Assembly (NCBI GenBank): GCA_045106435.1 | Contig: JBGCEN010000317.1 | Coordinates: forward strand, 3,964 to 67,963 | From: JBCCIM01 sp045106435 | GTDB lineage: Bacteria > Bacteroidota > Rhodothermia > Rhodothermales > JAHQVL01 | Direction: 5' to 3' | DNA: 64,000 nucleotides | In this document: piece after piece, positions 1-9,429 of the stretch | Numbering within the stretch: position 1 is the stretch's first letter | How the letters are laid out: each line of letters opens with the position of its first letter | Translations under genes and position numbers: made by a program | The notes under the pieces: generated by a model | The model's database searches: none | Told to the model about the DNA's origin: nothing | Seen by the model: only the letters and a program-made list of their open reading frames with translations

Positions 1-27
1 TAACCCAGAACCCTAAACACGAAACAA

Positions 28-46
28 GTCACAGATAATCTGTGAC
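28..46. repeat. Perfect short hairpin next to degenerate GAACCCT repeats
   Basis: Seen: GTCACAGAT and ATCTGTGAC flank a single A, a perfect 9-bp inverted repeat. The 27 bases before it contain degenerate copies of the AACCCTGAACC-type repeat found again at 22194-22221 and 35070-35109. The hairpin lies just beyond the stop codon of the minus-strand gene that ends at 52, so it may act as its terminator. It resembles the hairpin at 22223-22249 in both stem sequence and setting. Confidence 0.6.
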
Positions 47-51
47 CCCAC

Positions 52-585
52 CTAACTCTCCGTACCTTCAGCCAGGAAGGGATATAACTCGTACACATCA
101 ATGCTTTGCCACGGCAACCCATCTATAAAGATTGGCACTTCGTAAAGCTCTGCGCAGTAAATGATACGGTGGCTCAATTTGGGGAAATCTGTAAACAGAT
201 GGGGAATCTGGAAAGAGCAGAAACTGGGACCCAAAAGCATCAAACAGTCTTTTGAAATTTCAACACGTTGTACTTTCGTCCAATCGAGTGTAATCTTTTT
301 TCTTGTATAATCGTAGGCTTCCACACGTCGGTCGGAGATCTTCACACACCATACCACACGACGCAGCATTCGGAGCCGCCAGGTAATCCACCAGAATGCG
401 CCAAACCAAGTAAGGAGCACGCACACAATAATTAAGAGGAAATAGGGTTTATAGTTAAAACCCACAATAATACCGGCAGTCGTCACCACAAAGGCAGCCA
501 CCAGCATACGAATTAGTCTCGTCGCTTGCTTTCGCGTTAAGAGTTGTACGCGATCGTTATCAAAAACTTCGTACCAGTGAGACAT
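52..585 (-). CDS. Unrecognised membrane protein with cytoplasmic C-terminal domain
   Basis: The 177-residue product has two adjacent hydrophobic segments (about residues 25-45 and 48-68) followed by an arginine-rich turn and a roughly 100-residue soluble tail rich in beta-strand-type sequence. This layout, two membrane helices then a small PH-like domain, is seen in the YcxB/DUF families of small bacterial membrane proteins, but I do not recognise a specific family and claim no function. It is transcribed alone, away from the gene at 797, with a hairpin just past its stop. Coding quality looks normal and the start is an ATG. Confidence 0.7.
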   Translation of the reverse strand: MSHWYEVFDNDRVQLLTRKQATRLIRMLVAAFVVTTAGIIVGFNYKPYFLLIIVCVLLTWFGAFWWITWRLRMLRRVVWCVKISDRRVEAYDYTRKKITLDWTKVQRVEISKDCLMLLGPSFCSFQIPHLFTDFPKLSHRIIYCAELYEVPIFIDGLPWQSIDVYELYPFLAEGTES

Positions 586-796
586 CTAGGTTTGGAAATG
601 ATTATGTACTCGAATAGAAAATTATCGGATAAAATTAAAAGGGAACAGCTATGGATAGGGGACTAGCTACTGTACCGGGTTTTATCCGTCGTCTGAAAAG
701 AATCTGTGCCTCAAAACCCGTTCCGGTCAGTTAGAACACTATACGGGACGCTGCTTCGTCGACTGCCAATTTAACACAACAAAAAATCACGGGATA

Positions 797-3325
797 GTGC
801 AGAAAAAAATTCCCCTTCACAACTCATCTTTCTTGGAACCCGCTATTTTGTTAAGCCCTATCAGGTGCTTAATGTTTCTTGCTTTTTGCTTTTTTATATC
901 AGGTTTTTCCTCCACTCAAATTGTTGAAGCACAGCACCTGGTGAATGGGATCGTTTCTGACGCAGAAACGGGAGAGTCTTTGCCTTCAGCCAACGTGCAA
1001 ATTGACGGGACCTATCAGGGTACCATCACAAATGTTGATGGCCAATTCAGCTTACAATTACCCTCGCTGCCGGCTGTCCTTGTGTTTAGATACATTGGAT
1101 ACGAAAGCCAGTATATAGATGTTACTGGCGATGCAAATGAAAACATAAACGTAGCGCTGCAACCGACGGTTTATAGCCTGGGAGAAGTGGTCATAACCGA
1201 AAAAGACCCGGCCGTTGATATTATGCGCAAAGTGATTGAGCGCAAAAAAATATGGCGGGAAGAACTGGCATCGTATTCCGCTGAAGCCTACAACAGGTTT
1301 ACGCTTAAAAACGATACGGGCATCGTTTCGATTATTGAGTCATTTACCGACACCTACTGGGATCCTGTTGAGGGTACAAGAGAGGTTATAAAAGCGCGCC
1401 GGCAAACGTCAAATCTCGATATCAGCGATGTGCTGCCTGCGGCGCAGTTTGTTGCAAATCTCTATGATGACAATATTGATATCGCCGGCTATAATTTTCT
1501 GGGCGTTACACATCCGAAAGCACTCGATCACTATATCTTTGAGCTGTTAGGATACAGAAGGCTGGACGATCAGGTGGTGTTTGATATTTCTGTCCGACCG
1601 AAGAATAAGTTAAAGACCGGCTTTGTCGGGAAGATTGCTGTCCTTGATGATGAATATGCCTTGCTGGAAGTCGAACTGCATCCGGGAGAAGCATTTCTCT
1701 TTCCACCGCCGATAGAAGCGTTTGATGTTACATACGAACAACAGTTCTCAAATTTTGGTGCCGCCGCCTGGTTGCCGGTTGACTTTCGAAGCAGCATGTC
1801 TGTGGACATAGGATTTAACAGATTGTTGTCTTTCCCCACTTTCTTTATCGAACAGGTATCGAGGATATCTAATTATGATGTCAACATTACCGTGCCAGAC
1901 ACCCTTTTTGCCAAGGGCAAGGCAGTTGTTGTAGACTCGGTTTCTGTTGCTGAAGATACGCTGCTTGATGTAGAAGGCATTGCCGTTCCATTAGACAAGG
2001 CAGAGGCCTCGGCCTATGAAACGATAGACAGCACCATGACCTTGGCAAAGGCTTACGAGCCTTCCGGTCCGCTCGCGAAAGTGATGAAGGTTTCTGCCAG
2101 AAATTCGAATACTGATGATGAGGTAACGTTGTCTGGTGAAGAGGGAGCGGAAGGCAAAAAACGGTTAAACCTAAACTTGCGACCTCATGTGCGTTTTAAC
2201 CGGGTAGAGGAGTTCTATGGTGAATTAGGGATTAGTCGCTCATTAGCCGAGTGGGTGCGATTTTATGGTTCAATAGGCTTCAGTACCGCACTTAAAGGGG
2301 AAGAGGCAATATCCTATGTTGTTGGTAGTCGTTTTCGCCTGGATAAAAAGAATCGATTATCTCTTGATCTGAACTACGCAAGATATACAGATACTCAAAC
2401 GGGTAGTACGCCGGTGCTGCGCACATTCAACGGCATTGTTACGCTTTTTGAAGGGATTGATTACTTTGATTACTACCGGAATTTACGATTTCGTTCGACC
2501 TTATCGTTCGATGTGCCAAACTCGCAAATTGGCCTAAAAGCCGGCCTGCAGATCGAGTCTCACGGAGATCTTGCTAAGGCAACCGATTATGATATTTTGG
2601 GCGGTGATTTTATACAGCGTTCGAATCCTGAAACGCGTGCATCAGGCGTACATTCTTTTGTTGCAGAGATCAGCCTGGGCGATAAGGAAGAGACGATGGG
2701 GCTTCTGGAACGTAAATTTTTATCGGTTGGTATTGAACATGGTTTGCCTGGATTGGATAGTGACCATGCATTTACGATTTACAACCTGGAGTTTGAATGG
2801 AGATTTAATACCTTTTTCCAACGCCGGCTTTTGCCCAACGCACTTGATGTGAAGGTCGTAGCGCAGAAAGGGTTTGGGGATGTAACGGTAACTCGTTTTG
2901 GAGCTGTAGATGGCAGGATGTCGTTCTATAATCGATTTGGTACCCTTAAAACATTACAGAGCAAACCCTATCGCGGCGAAGATGTCGTTGGACTTTTTTG
3001 GGAGCACAATTTCAAAACAGTACCCTTTGAAATTTTGGGCATGCGCCGATTTGCAGAGAACGGGTTGAATCTCATTGTATTTGGGGGGCACGCAAGGACC
3101 TGGTTATCGGCAAGTGTTGGGGCAGATCGTAGTGCGTTTGTCTGCTTGACGCTAGGGAGTGAATGTGACGTGGAATTTGTGGGTTTGGTTAATAGTGCAC
3201 CCAACTGGCACCAGGAAGTGGGGGTGTCTCTAAGTGGGTTGTTTTCGCTCTTTCGCGTAGATTTTGCCACCCGGCTGGATGCGCCGGGGTTTACGGTGGG
3301 CATCGGCTCAGCAAGAATATTCTAG
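797..3325 (+). CDS. DUF5686 / carboxypeptidase-regulatory-like surface protein, copy 1
   Basis: The 842-residue product has a hydrophobic signal (about residues 24-45), then a carboxypeptidase-regulatory-like beta-sandwich (about 48-125, with the DAETGESLPSANV and NVDGQFSL turns). The DUF5686 region follows, marked by DPAVDIMRKVIERK near residue 135. The C-terminal half is rich in alternating beta strands and ends in an aromatic-containing strand, suggesting an outer-membrane barrel. The family is widespread in Bacteroidota and its biochemical role is not established. The start used is GTG at 797 with a weak ribosome site. An in-frame ATG at 872 would give a shorter leader without a positive n-region, so GTG is preferred. 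It forms a tandem pair with the next gene, nine bases away. Confidence 0.85.
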   Translation: MQKKIPLHNSSFLEPAILLSPIRCLMFLAFCFFISGFSSTQIVEAQHLVNGIVSDAETGESLPSANVQIDGTYQGTITNVDGQFSLQLPSLPAVLVFRYIGYESQYIDVTGDANENINVALQPTVYSLGEVVITEKDPAVDIMRKVIERKKIWREELASYSAEAYNRFTLKNDTGIVSIIESFTDTYWDPVEGTREVIKARRQTSNLDISDVLPAAQFVANLYDDNIDIAGYNFLGVTHPKALDHYIFELLGYRRLDDQVVFDISVRPKNKLKTGFVGKIAVLDDEYALLEVELHPGEAFLFPPPIEAFDVTYEQQFSNFGAAAWLPVDFRSSMSVDIGFNRLLSFPTFFIEQVSRISNYDVNITVPDTLFAKGKAVVVDSVSVAEDTLLDVEGIAVPLDKAEASAYETIDSTMTLAKAYEPSGPLAKVMKVSARNSNTDDEVTLSGEEGAEGKKRLNLNLRPHVRFNRVEEFYGELGISRSLAEWVRFYGSIGFSTALKGEEAISYVVGSRFRLDKKNRLSLDLNYARYTDTQTGSTPVLRTFNGIVTLFEGIDYFDYYRNLRFRSTLSFDVPNSQIGLKAGLQIESHGDLAKATDYDILGGDFIQRSNPETRASGVHSFVAEISLGDKEETMGLLERKFLSVGIEHGLPGLDSDHAFTIYNLEFEWRFNTFFQRRLLPNALDVKVVAQKGFGDVTVTRFGAVDGRMSFYNRFGTLKTLQSKPYRGEDVVGLFWEHNFKTVPFEILGMRRFAENGLNLIVFGGHARTWLSASVGADRSAFVCLTLGSECDVEFVGLVNSAPNWHQEVGVSLSGLFSLFRVDFATRLDAPGFTVGIGSARIF

Positions 3326-3334
3326 AGGAATACA

Positions 3335-5737
3335 TTGACGAGTCGAACGACTTATTTCTTGCTCATCTGTATAATCGGGTTATGCTGCTCAAACACTGTT
3401 TGGGCGCAAAAGGTCATCACCGGAGTCGTGTTGGATGCCGATACGGGTGAAACGCTGCCTTCGGTTACCCTGTTTGATTTTGCCAATACAGAAGGTACCA
3501 TCACAAATGCTGCCGGCGAATTTGAGCTTCGTTTGGTTAAGGTGCCGGCGAAAATAGATGTGCGGCACATTGGGTATGAATCCATTCAGATTGAGGTGAC
3601 AAACGAGACCTCATCAAATCTGGAGATCTTACTGGTCCCGGTTACATACACCCTGGAAGAAGTGTTTGTGAGCGATGAGGATCCTGCGTACAATATCATG
3701 CGCAAAGTGATCGAGAAAAAGGCAGCATGGCGACAGCACATGGCTACCTATACTGCGGAGAGCTATTCAAGGTATATGCTGTATAGTGAATTTGATTTGG
3801 CTCAGGTACAGGAGTCAATCGCTATGCACCACTGGAAGAAGGGACAAGGGACACGCAGTTTTGTACGCGCCAAGCGGATGCGCCCGGTGTCGGCAAAACC
3901 GATGCGCTTTGCTTCTACACAAAATATCCCAAACTTCTACGATGACACGATAGAAGTGCTTGGCTTCAGTTTGATTGGTCCCACACACCCCGACGCAGTG
4001 AACGTTTATACATTTACTTTGGGTGGATACCATACACAAGATGGAAAGAAAGTATACGATATTTACTTTAGCCCGAAGTCGGGATTGAGTACAGCATTCA
4101 TCGGGCACGTTTCTGTGCTGGATGAAGACTACGTGCTGCTCAAAGCACAAATGCGGCCGAGTCCGTCCAATGTGCTGCCGGCGCCTGTGCAAGACTGGGA
4201 TGTGTTTTACGAACAGCAATTTGCGCCTTCAGGAGATTCTGTATGGCTACCTGTAGATTTGCAAATTGAAGGGTATGTATCCTTCGGGCGATTGGGAGTA
4301 GCGTATCCGACAGCCAGATATCGACAGGTATCCCGTCTAACGAAGCACGTATTGAATTTACCTGTTCCAGATTCATTGTTTGCTTCTGATAAAAACATCT
4401 TTGAAGCGGCCAATGCAGATCGACAAGACTATCTGTTTCGATGGAATCCAGGCCTGGTCCCGATGACGCCGAAGGAAATCGCTGAGGTTGTATCTCTTGA
4501 TCCCCGAATGACCATTGGGCGCTCGTTCCGTCCGATAGGTATACTCGCCCAGTACACGGCCATTGATTTAAGCGAGGACGAACCAGCACAGGCGGAGGAG
4601 ACGCGCGAAAGTTTGATTGGTGGCATTTTCTCAAGCGCCCGTGTCTTCTACGACAGGGCCGATGGGTTTTATCTAGGTGCTGAGCGATCTTTAAAACTCG
4701 CACCTCCTTTGACGCTTTCGGCAGAAGCCGGCTATGGTTTATCAAGCGAAATGCCGGCATATGATGTTTCTTTGCGCTATGATTTTGGCCTGCAATCCAA
4801 CCCGTCCTGGTTCTTCCATAAAGGCTACATCAAATCCGGAATCCTCGACAAAAGAGATACCCAGTATGCCTCGTCCAGTTATTCCAGGCTGATGGCTTCC
4901 TTGACGACATACGTTGGCTGGGAAGACTACTTCGACTACTTTGATCGCCAGTCGAGGTTTGGTGAAATTGGATTTCGGTCTGATCGTTTACATACCATGT
5001 TGTCTTTGCGATATGCGAGGGAGAGCCATGCATCGATTGGCGCAAATCGGGATCGCAAAGGGTGGTTCTTTGGCAATACACAACGACCAAACCCGGAGAT
5101 TCAGGATGGAGATCTATCTCTCTGGGAAGGACGTGTAGAAATTGGTCAACTTCCAGATCCATCGATGTCCGGTGGAGGAAATGGTTTACGTTTGTCTGTA
5201 ATCCATAATGCCGGCGGCCAGGATGATTTTTTAGGCTTTACAAAGTATTCTGCCGAGGCTTCAATAACGTTACCTACCTTTTTTAAGAGACGAACGTGGC
5301 CGAATGAATTGCGGCTGAAGCTCTACGGTGCAACGTACACAGGGAATCTTCCGGTAGAATTCGCGAGCGCTTTGGACGTGAGCCGCCGGCCTATTTCGCC
5401 TTTTGGCGGGTTTAAGACATTGAACGGGTTGCCTATAAAAGGGGAAAACGTGTGGTCCGTTTCCTGGGAGCACGATTTTTCAACGAGCCTTTTTGAATTA
5501 CTTGGCTTGTGGGGTGTTGCACAAAATAGCATTGGATTTACTGTGCACGGGGCACATGGGCAAGCGCTTGGCGGTAGTGGGGCGCTTGATCCTTTTTCTC
5601 GTTTTTCCTCCGGCGTTCAAAACGAGCTCGGCTTTTCACTTACGCATTTCTTTAATATGCCCATGCGCATCGATTTCACCAAGAACCTGGACCAAAAGCA
5701 CATCACTTTTGGCGTCGGCCTGGTCAAAAAGCTTTAG
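3335..5737 (+). CDS. DUF5686 / carboxypeptidase-regulatory-like surface protein, copy 2
   Basis: The 800-residue paralogue of the preceding gene has a signal peptide (residues 1-24), a regulatory-like beta-sandwich (about 27-110, DADTGETLPSVTL) and the DUF5686 signature DPAYNIMRKVIEKK. The predicted beta-rich C-terminus aligns in order with copy 1. The start is TTG at 3335, preceded by AGAGGAA overlapping the upstream stop codon, a good ribosome site at normal spacing. No other start fits the signal peptide. The nine-base gap means the pair is almost certainly cotranscribed and probably translationally coupled. Sequence divergence between the copies is considerable, so the duplication is old. 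The role is inferred only as envelope-associated. Confidence 0.85.
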   Translation: MTSRTTYFLLICIIGLCCSNTVWAQKVITGVVLDADTGETLPSVTLFDFANTEGTITNAAGEFELRLVKVPAKIDVRHIGYESIQIEVTNETSSNLEILLVPVTYTLEEVFVSDEDPAYNIMRKVIEKKAAWRQHMATYTAESYSRYMLYSEFDLAQVQESIAMHHWKKGQGTRSFVRAKRMRPVSAKPMRFASTQNIPNFYDDTIEVLGFSLIGPTHPDAVNVYTFTLGGYHTQDGKKVYDIYFSPKSGLSTAFIGHVSVLDEDYVLLKAQMRPSPSNVLPAPVQDWDVFYEQQFAPSGDSVWLPVDLQIEGYVSFGRLGVAYPTARYRQVSRLTKHVLNLPVPDSLFASDKNIFEAANADRQDYLFRWNPGLVPMTPKEIAEVVSLDPRMTIGRSFRPIGILAQYTAIDLSEDEPAQAEETRESLIGGIFSSARVFYDRADGFYLGAERSLKLAPPLTLSAEAGYGLSSEMPAYDVSLRYDFGLQSNPSWFFHKGYIKSGILDKRDTQYASSSYSRLMASLTTYVGWEDYFDYFDRQSRFGEIGFRSDRLHTMLSLRYARESHASIGANRDRKGWFFGNTQRPNPEIQDGDLSLWEGRVEIGQLPDPSMSGGGNGLRLSVIHNAGGQDDFLGFTKYSAEASITLPTFFKRRTWPNELRLKLYGATYTGNLPVEFASALDVSRRPISPFGGFKTLNGLPIKGENVWSVSWEHDFSTSLFELLGLWGVAQNSIGFTVHGAHGQALGGSGALDPFSRFSSGVQNELGFSLTHFFNMPMRIDFTKNLDQKHITFGVGLVKKL

Positions 5738-5770
5738 CTGTGTTTAAAAAACAATTGGATAAAGCCGAGC

Positions 5771-6586
5771 TTACCATTTAACGGATATCACAAATCCATT
5801 CGGCATCGCAGAAGAGGAAATATCAAGCCCGGGGTTTACTACTTTCGTGAGATGTCTTCTCGTTAGATACCGGCCTGTGAAAAAACCTAGCGCAGCGCCG
5901 GCTATCACGTCAGTAGGCCAGTGTTTGTCCTGTGCCATACGGGCAATGGCCGTTCCAGTGCTGAGTGCAAACAACCCGTAAGTAATTGGATGCGGATAGT
6001 ACAAAACCCATGGTGTGATCAGCGCAAAGGCGGCTGTAGTATGGCCGGAAGGAAAAGACGAGTTCGCTGAGAACGGTTCAAATTTACCTGCTCCAAAGCC
6101 ATCTTCAGGTCGAAAGCGGCCAAAGCTGTGTTTGAGTCCATAAGAGAGAATACCCGAATATAACCAGCTTTGTAAGGATGTAAACGCCGCATCCTGCAGC
6201 TTTGTGTTTTTGGTGAACAACGTGGCTATGAAAATACCAGCAACCGGAAGTCTGACTTTTGTACCACCAATTTCATTGGTAATATCGAGATAGTGCCCCC
6301 ATACACTATTACTGGTATAAGATTTTTTAACATCATCCTGGAAGGGTTCATCAATCCGAATCCCTGTAAACAATGTGGCGCCTCCGGCAATGGCAAAAAG
6401 AGGGACTTTTGGTGCGATAGATTCGAGCAGTCCGCCGGCATCCTGGTAGCTCCATTTGAGGAATCGACTTCGCTGTTGAGCAGAACTGTCTAGCAGACTT
6501 AAAGACGCCAGGCATAAGTATATAATAATGGTGAAAACTAGAGAAGGACGTTTCTTCGCCTGCGTGATCTGCATATTAATACACAA
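5771..6586 (-). CDS. PAP2-family membrane-associated phosphatase
   Basis: The 271-residue product carries all three motifs of the type 2 phosphatidic acid phosphatase superfamily: KHSFGRFRP (152-160), PSGH (179-182) and ARMAQDKHWPTD (215-226, with an Ala in place of the usual first Ser). The conserved His and Asp of the third motif form the phosphohistidine catalytic site with the PSGH histidine. An N-terminal signal or anchor (about 16-37) and several hydrophobic stretches place it in the envelope. Members dephosphorylate lipid phosphates such as phosphatidate or undecaprenyl pyrophosphate, and the substrate here cannot be told. It converges on the DUF5686 pair with a 33-base gap. Confidence 0.88.
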   Translation of the reverse strand: MCINMQITQAKKRPSLVFTIIIYLCLASLSLLDSSAQQRSRFLKWSYQDAGGLLESIAPKVPLFAIAGGATLFTGIRIDEPFQDDVKKSYTSNSVWGHYLDITNEIGGTKVRLPVAGIFIATLFTKNTKLQDAAFTSLQSWLYSGILSYGLKHSFGRFRPEDGFGAGKFEPFSANSSFPSGHTTAAFALITPWVLYYPHPITYGLFALSTGTAIARMAQDKHWPTDVIAGAALGFFTGRYLTRRHLTKVVNPGLDISSSAMPNGFVISVKW

Positions 6587-7262
6587 TGTTCATTTAGATT
6601 TCCTGTTGCTAAGATACAATCGGGATGTCGAGTACGTAATGCGTATGGAATTTTTTTTTAAAAACGGTGCTGGTGTCATCGCTGCAAACCGCAGAAGCCA
6701 CCGTGTTTAACCAGAATATTGGATGCATCTGGTAGAATAAGTACGCCTGTGAGGCCATCTTCATCCGTGCTCGGTATGCCCCCGCAACAGCAGTGCCAAT
6801 GATGGGCTTCCGGCATGAGCCGGCATATATAATTATACGCTGGGAGAATAATAATTTTAAAAGCTTATGCGTTATCTACTCCTCAAGTGTTGCTCGTGAA
6901 AATCCACATCGTATTGCCCACGATTTCCGGCACGTACGCGAACAACGCACTTGAAGCTTTAGAATAGGGATGGATACAAATTCAAGAATTGATTTACGTG
7001 TTACTCCAGAGAATTGAGTCATATAAGAAAATCAGACAGTAATTGATGCGGTCTGGTAAATGTGTTTAGCAGATATGCCCCTATGGTGAGATGGATAGCG
7101 AATCAGGAGGCCGCCGGGGATTTACCAATGTCGCTAGGCATGATCCTGGACGACCTCCATATGGTCCAGATTCGCATTCATTACGGGAAGCAAAGTGTAC
7201 CCGCATACACATGAGACATTCTTGCTGCGCTTGATACGTAATCTTTAAGATAAAATTACCAT
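6587..7262. other. Gene-free stretch with one short antitoxin-like relic
   Basis: These 676 bases contain no convincing intact gene on either strand. Possible frames are short and lack family resemblance. A T-run next to an A-run occurs near 6650. The only item of note is a 15-codon frame at 6970 that resembles the beginning of a DUF1778 antitoxin. The stretch reads like decayed sequence plus the promoter regions of the flanking genes. Confidence 0.6.
6970..7017 (+). pseudogene. Possible relic of a DUF1778 (TacA-like) antitoxin start
   Basis: An ATG preceded by a purine-rich stretch (AATAGGG) opens a frame reading MDTNSRIDLRVTPEN and then a stop. The stretch SRIDLRVTPE is very close to the conserved N-terminal ribbon of DUF1778/TacA antitoxins, which continue for about 80 residues in intact genes. 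After the stop a shifted frame reads ESYKKIRQ and then stops too. No acetyltransferase toxin is visible nearby. The identification rests on ten residues only, so this is tentative. Confidence 0.25.
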
Positions 7263-7634
7263 ATGGAGCAAATCATTTTACATCTGGTGGGTGACTTTGT
7301 AACGCAAACACAGTGGATGGCTGTAAACAAATCTCAAAGTAACTTTGCCGCCGGCATACACGCATTGGTTTACGCATTGCCCTTTTTGTTTATAGGAAGC
7401 CTGGGGGCAGTCAGTTTTATTTTTGCAACGCATTTCTTGGTTGATCGCTTTACCCTTGCCAGATACGTTTGCTTTGCAAAAAATTGGGTCACAACGCCTT
7501 CCTTGAGATGGGCTGATGTTTGGGAAACGGGATACCCTAAAGAAGTCCCTGTATGGTTGGCCACGAGTTTGGTTATTGTGGTTGACAACACAATCCATCT
7601 TTCGTGTAATTATGCCGCCTTGCTCTTTCTCTAG
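7263..7634 (+). CDS. DUF3307 family small membrane protein
   Basis: The 123-residue product begins MEQIILHLVGDFVTQTQWMA and continues with a second conserved block around the His in GIHALVYALPF (about 32-42) and the HFLVDRF motif (about 57-63). These His- and Asp-bearing motifs on membrane helices are those of the DUF3307 family, found in bacteria and phages, of unknown function. Three to four hydrophobic segments are evident. It converges on the sulfatase gene with a 20-base gap. Length is typical of the family. Confidence 0.8.
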   Translation: MEQIILHLVGDFVTQTQWMAVNKSQSNFAAGIHALVYALPFLFIGSLGAVSFIFATHFLVDRFTLARYVCFAKNWVTTPSLRWADVWETGYPKEVPVWLATSLVIVVDNTIHLSCNYAALLFL

Positions 7635-7654
7635 GGTGTATGTACTTAGTCACA

Positions 7655-9202
7655 CTATTTAATATCCCATCTGCCAGGATCGCCTGCAGGCATGATTTCG
7701 GGTAAATCTCCAAAGTAATAGCGATTCTGATCCCAGGGTGAATGACCAAATGCACGTGGGTCTTTGGCTTTCTGGAGATAATCGTCGAGTATCGATGTCA
7801 AGCTATCTGCTACTACTGCGTACTCCGGATCGTCTGCAACATTGTTGAGTTGTGCCCGGTCCTTGCTTAAATCGAATAGTTCAAACGCCGGCCGTTGTCC
7901 CGTAGCTAATTCGTGATAGATTGCAAATTCAGGATCCGAAGCGATTTCGATGATAAAGTCTTTGGCGGGGCCTGCATCTATGTCACCAAAAATACCCTGG
8001 TGAATGGATATGTAGTCGGGGTCGCCGGCCGGCCATCGGTCAGGCTCGTAATTGTGTACCAGCAGATATGAATCTGTGCGCAATGCACGCATAGGATATC
8101 CGAGGTAATTTGGCCTTGCAATCGTATGGCGTTCAATGGCCATCACGATGTGATCTCGCTGTTTGTCAATTCTGCCAGATTTGCTCGTGGTAAGTTGTGG
8201 TTTCAAGCTTTTGCCATGCATGGCGGCATTGGGCCTGATGCCGGCAAAATCCAGGATGGTTGGAGCCAGATCCATCAAGCCAACAAAGTCAGAAACACGT
8301 CGTCCGGAGCCGGCGATGTCTGGTCCCGATATGAACAGGGGAATATGCGTGGCATCATCATATAGCCCCGTTGCCTTTGCCCTGGGGAAGGCCATGCCAT
8401 GATCTGATGTAACAATGATAATGGTATTTTCCAACTCACCTCGCGCTTCCAACTGATCGATCATTCGGCCAAAATGTGCATCCGCAAATTCAACTTCTAT
8501 ATCGTAATCAATAATATCATTTCTGATGATCTCGTGATCCGGCAAAGAAGGAGGGACATACGCATCACTTAATTTCTTCCCGTTTTTGATGCCTTGACCA
8601 GCTTCAAATTTTCGATGCGGCTCGAAGGAGCCATACCAGAAGAAAAAAGGCTGGTTTGCTGGTCGATCTTCCAGGAATGCCTGAAAGTTTGCAGCATAGT
8701 TTTCATTGGTCATGCCCGGAGGCGCAGGATCAGAAAGGATATCTTTGTAGGGAATACCCACCGGGTTTATGCTTTCAGGCCAACCGCCGGCTTCAAGACT
8801 TCCCGGGCCCCATGCTTTGCCTGTATGGCCTACAAAGTAGCCGGCTTGTTCTAACATCAATGGAAACACGGGCAACTCAACCGGTAATGCTCCAAACAGG
8901 GTGCCGCCCTCTTTTAGGTTCCAAAGAGGCTGTCCCGTAAGGACAATGCCACGTGCCGGCGTGCAAGAAGGCGCGTTTGTAAATGCGTTTGTAAAGACCA
9001 CGCCTTCTTCACCTACGCGTCTGAATGCGGGGACGTTTTGGCTATCGGTGAAAGGGGATAAGTCGTCTGCGATATAAAACAGAAAGTTATAGTGTGTTTT
9101 CTGTTTTATGAGTTGATTGCAGCTGACATTCGTGAAAAGCACGCAGCCGCTTATCAGTAGAACTGCTGTTCGGGATAAATATCTAGCAAAAAATTGCGAC
9201 AT
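7655..9202 (-). CDS. Sulfatase lipoprotein (formylglycine-dependent, SGSH-like)
   Basis: The 515-residue product has a lipoprotein signal with lipobox Cys at residue 28 (FTNVSC). The alkaline-phosphatase-fold sulfatase domain shows the metal-binding DD at 46-47 and the Cys-type active-site motif CTPARGIVLTG with Cys80, which is converted to formylglycine by a maturase. Further expected blocks are HTGKAWGPG near 125 and the TSDHGMAF metal-ligand block. Overall order resembles the N-sulfoglucosamine sulfohydrolase-like (S1) group. It would hydrolyse sulfate esters or N-sulfate from glycans at the cell surface or in the periplasm. No formylglycine-generating enzyme lies in the window. It is divergent from the dioxygenase gene at 9430. 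Confidence 0.9.
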   Translation of the reverse strand: MSQFFARYLSRTAVLLISGCVLFTNVSCNQLIKQKTHYNFLFYIADDLSPFTDSQNVPAFRRVGEEGVVFTNAFTNAPSCTPARGIVLTGQPLWNLKEGGTLFGALPVELPVFPLMLEQAGYFVGHTGKAWGPGSLEAGGWPESINPVGIPYKDILSDPAPPGMTNENYAANFQAFLEDRPANQPFFFWYGSFEPHRKFEAGQGIKNGKKLSDAYVPPSLPDHEIIRNDIIDYDIEVEFADAHFGRMIDQLEARGELENTIIIVTSDHGMAFPRAKATGLYDDATHIPLFISGPDIAGSGRRVSDFVGLMDLAPTILDFAGIRPNAAMHGKSLKPQLTTSKSGRIDKQRDHIVMAIERHTIARPNYLGYPMRALRTDSYLLVHNYEPDRWPAGDPDYISIHQGIFGDIDAGPAKDFIIEIASDPEFAIYHELATGQRPAFELFDLSKDRAQLNNVADDPEYAVVADSLTSILDDYLQKAKDPRAFGHSPWDQNRYYFGDLPEIMPAGDPGRWDIK

Positions 9203-9243
9203 AGCAGACAGTGTAAATTATAGGTAGCATTCGGCCTATTGCC

Positions 9244-9257
9244 TTGATTCGAATCAA
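9244..9257. promoter_or_regulatory. 14-bp perfect palindrome, candidate operator
   Basis: TTGATTCGAATCAA is a perfect 14-bp palindrome in the 227-base divergent gap between the sulfatase and the dioxygenase-like gene, about 40 bases upstream of the sulfatase start. Position and symmetry suit a homodimeric regulator, but no regulator gene is adjacent, so the role is only inferred. Confidence 0.3.
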
Positions 9258-9429
9258 TACAAGAATTAACATAGGAGCCGTGTATCTAATTTAAACATAC
9301 TGATTATTGACTGGAAGAAGCCAGGAGGGGAAGCAATCTCTCACATCTTCCTTACTTCTCCTCACTCTGTCATTTTATATCTGACGGTAGCAACTTGCCA
9401 GAGAACGAGACAACCAAATAGAATGCTGT

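Noticed and set aside
4140..4760. 206-codon frame antisense to the second DUF5686 gene
   Set aside because: Shadow of a strong coding frame; composition Pro/Arg-rich as expected of an antisense frame.
7655..9202. Idea that the sulfatase recycles the predicted sulfated polymer
   Set aside because: It lies 26 kb from the locus in a different transcription unit and its substrate class is unknown, so the link is not claimed.
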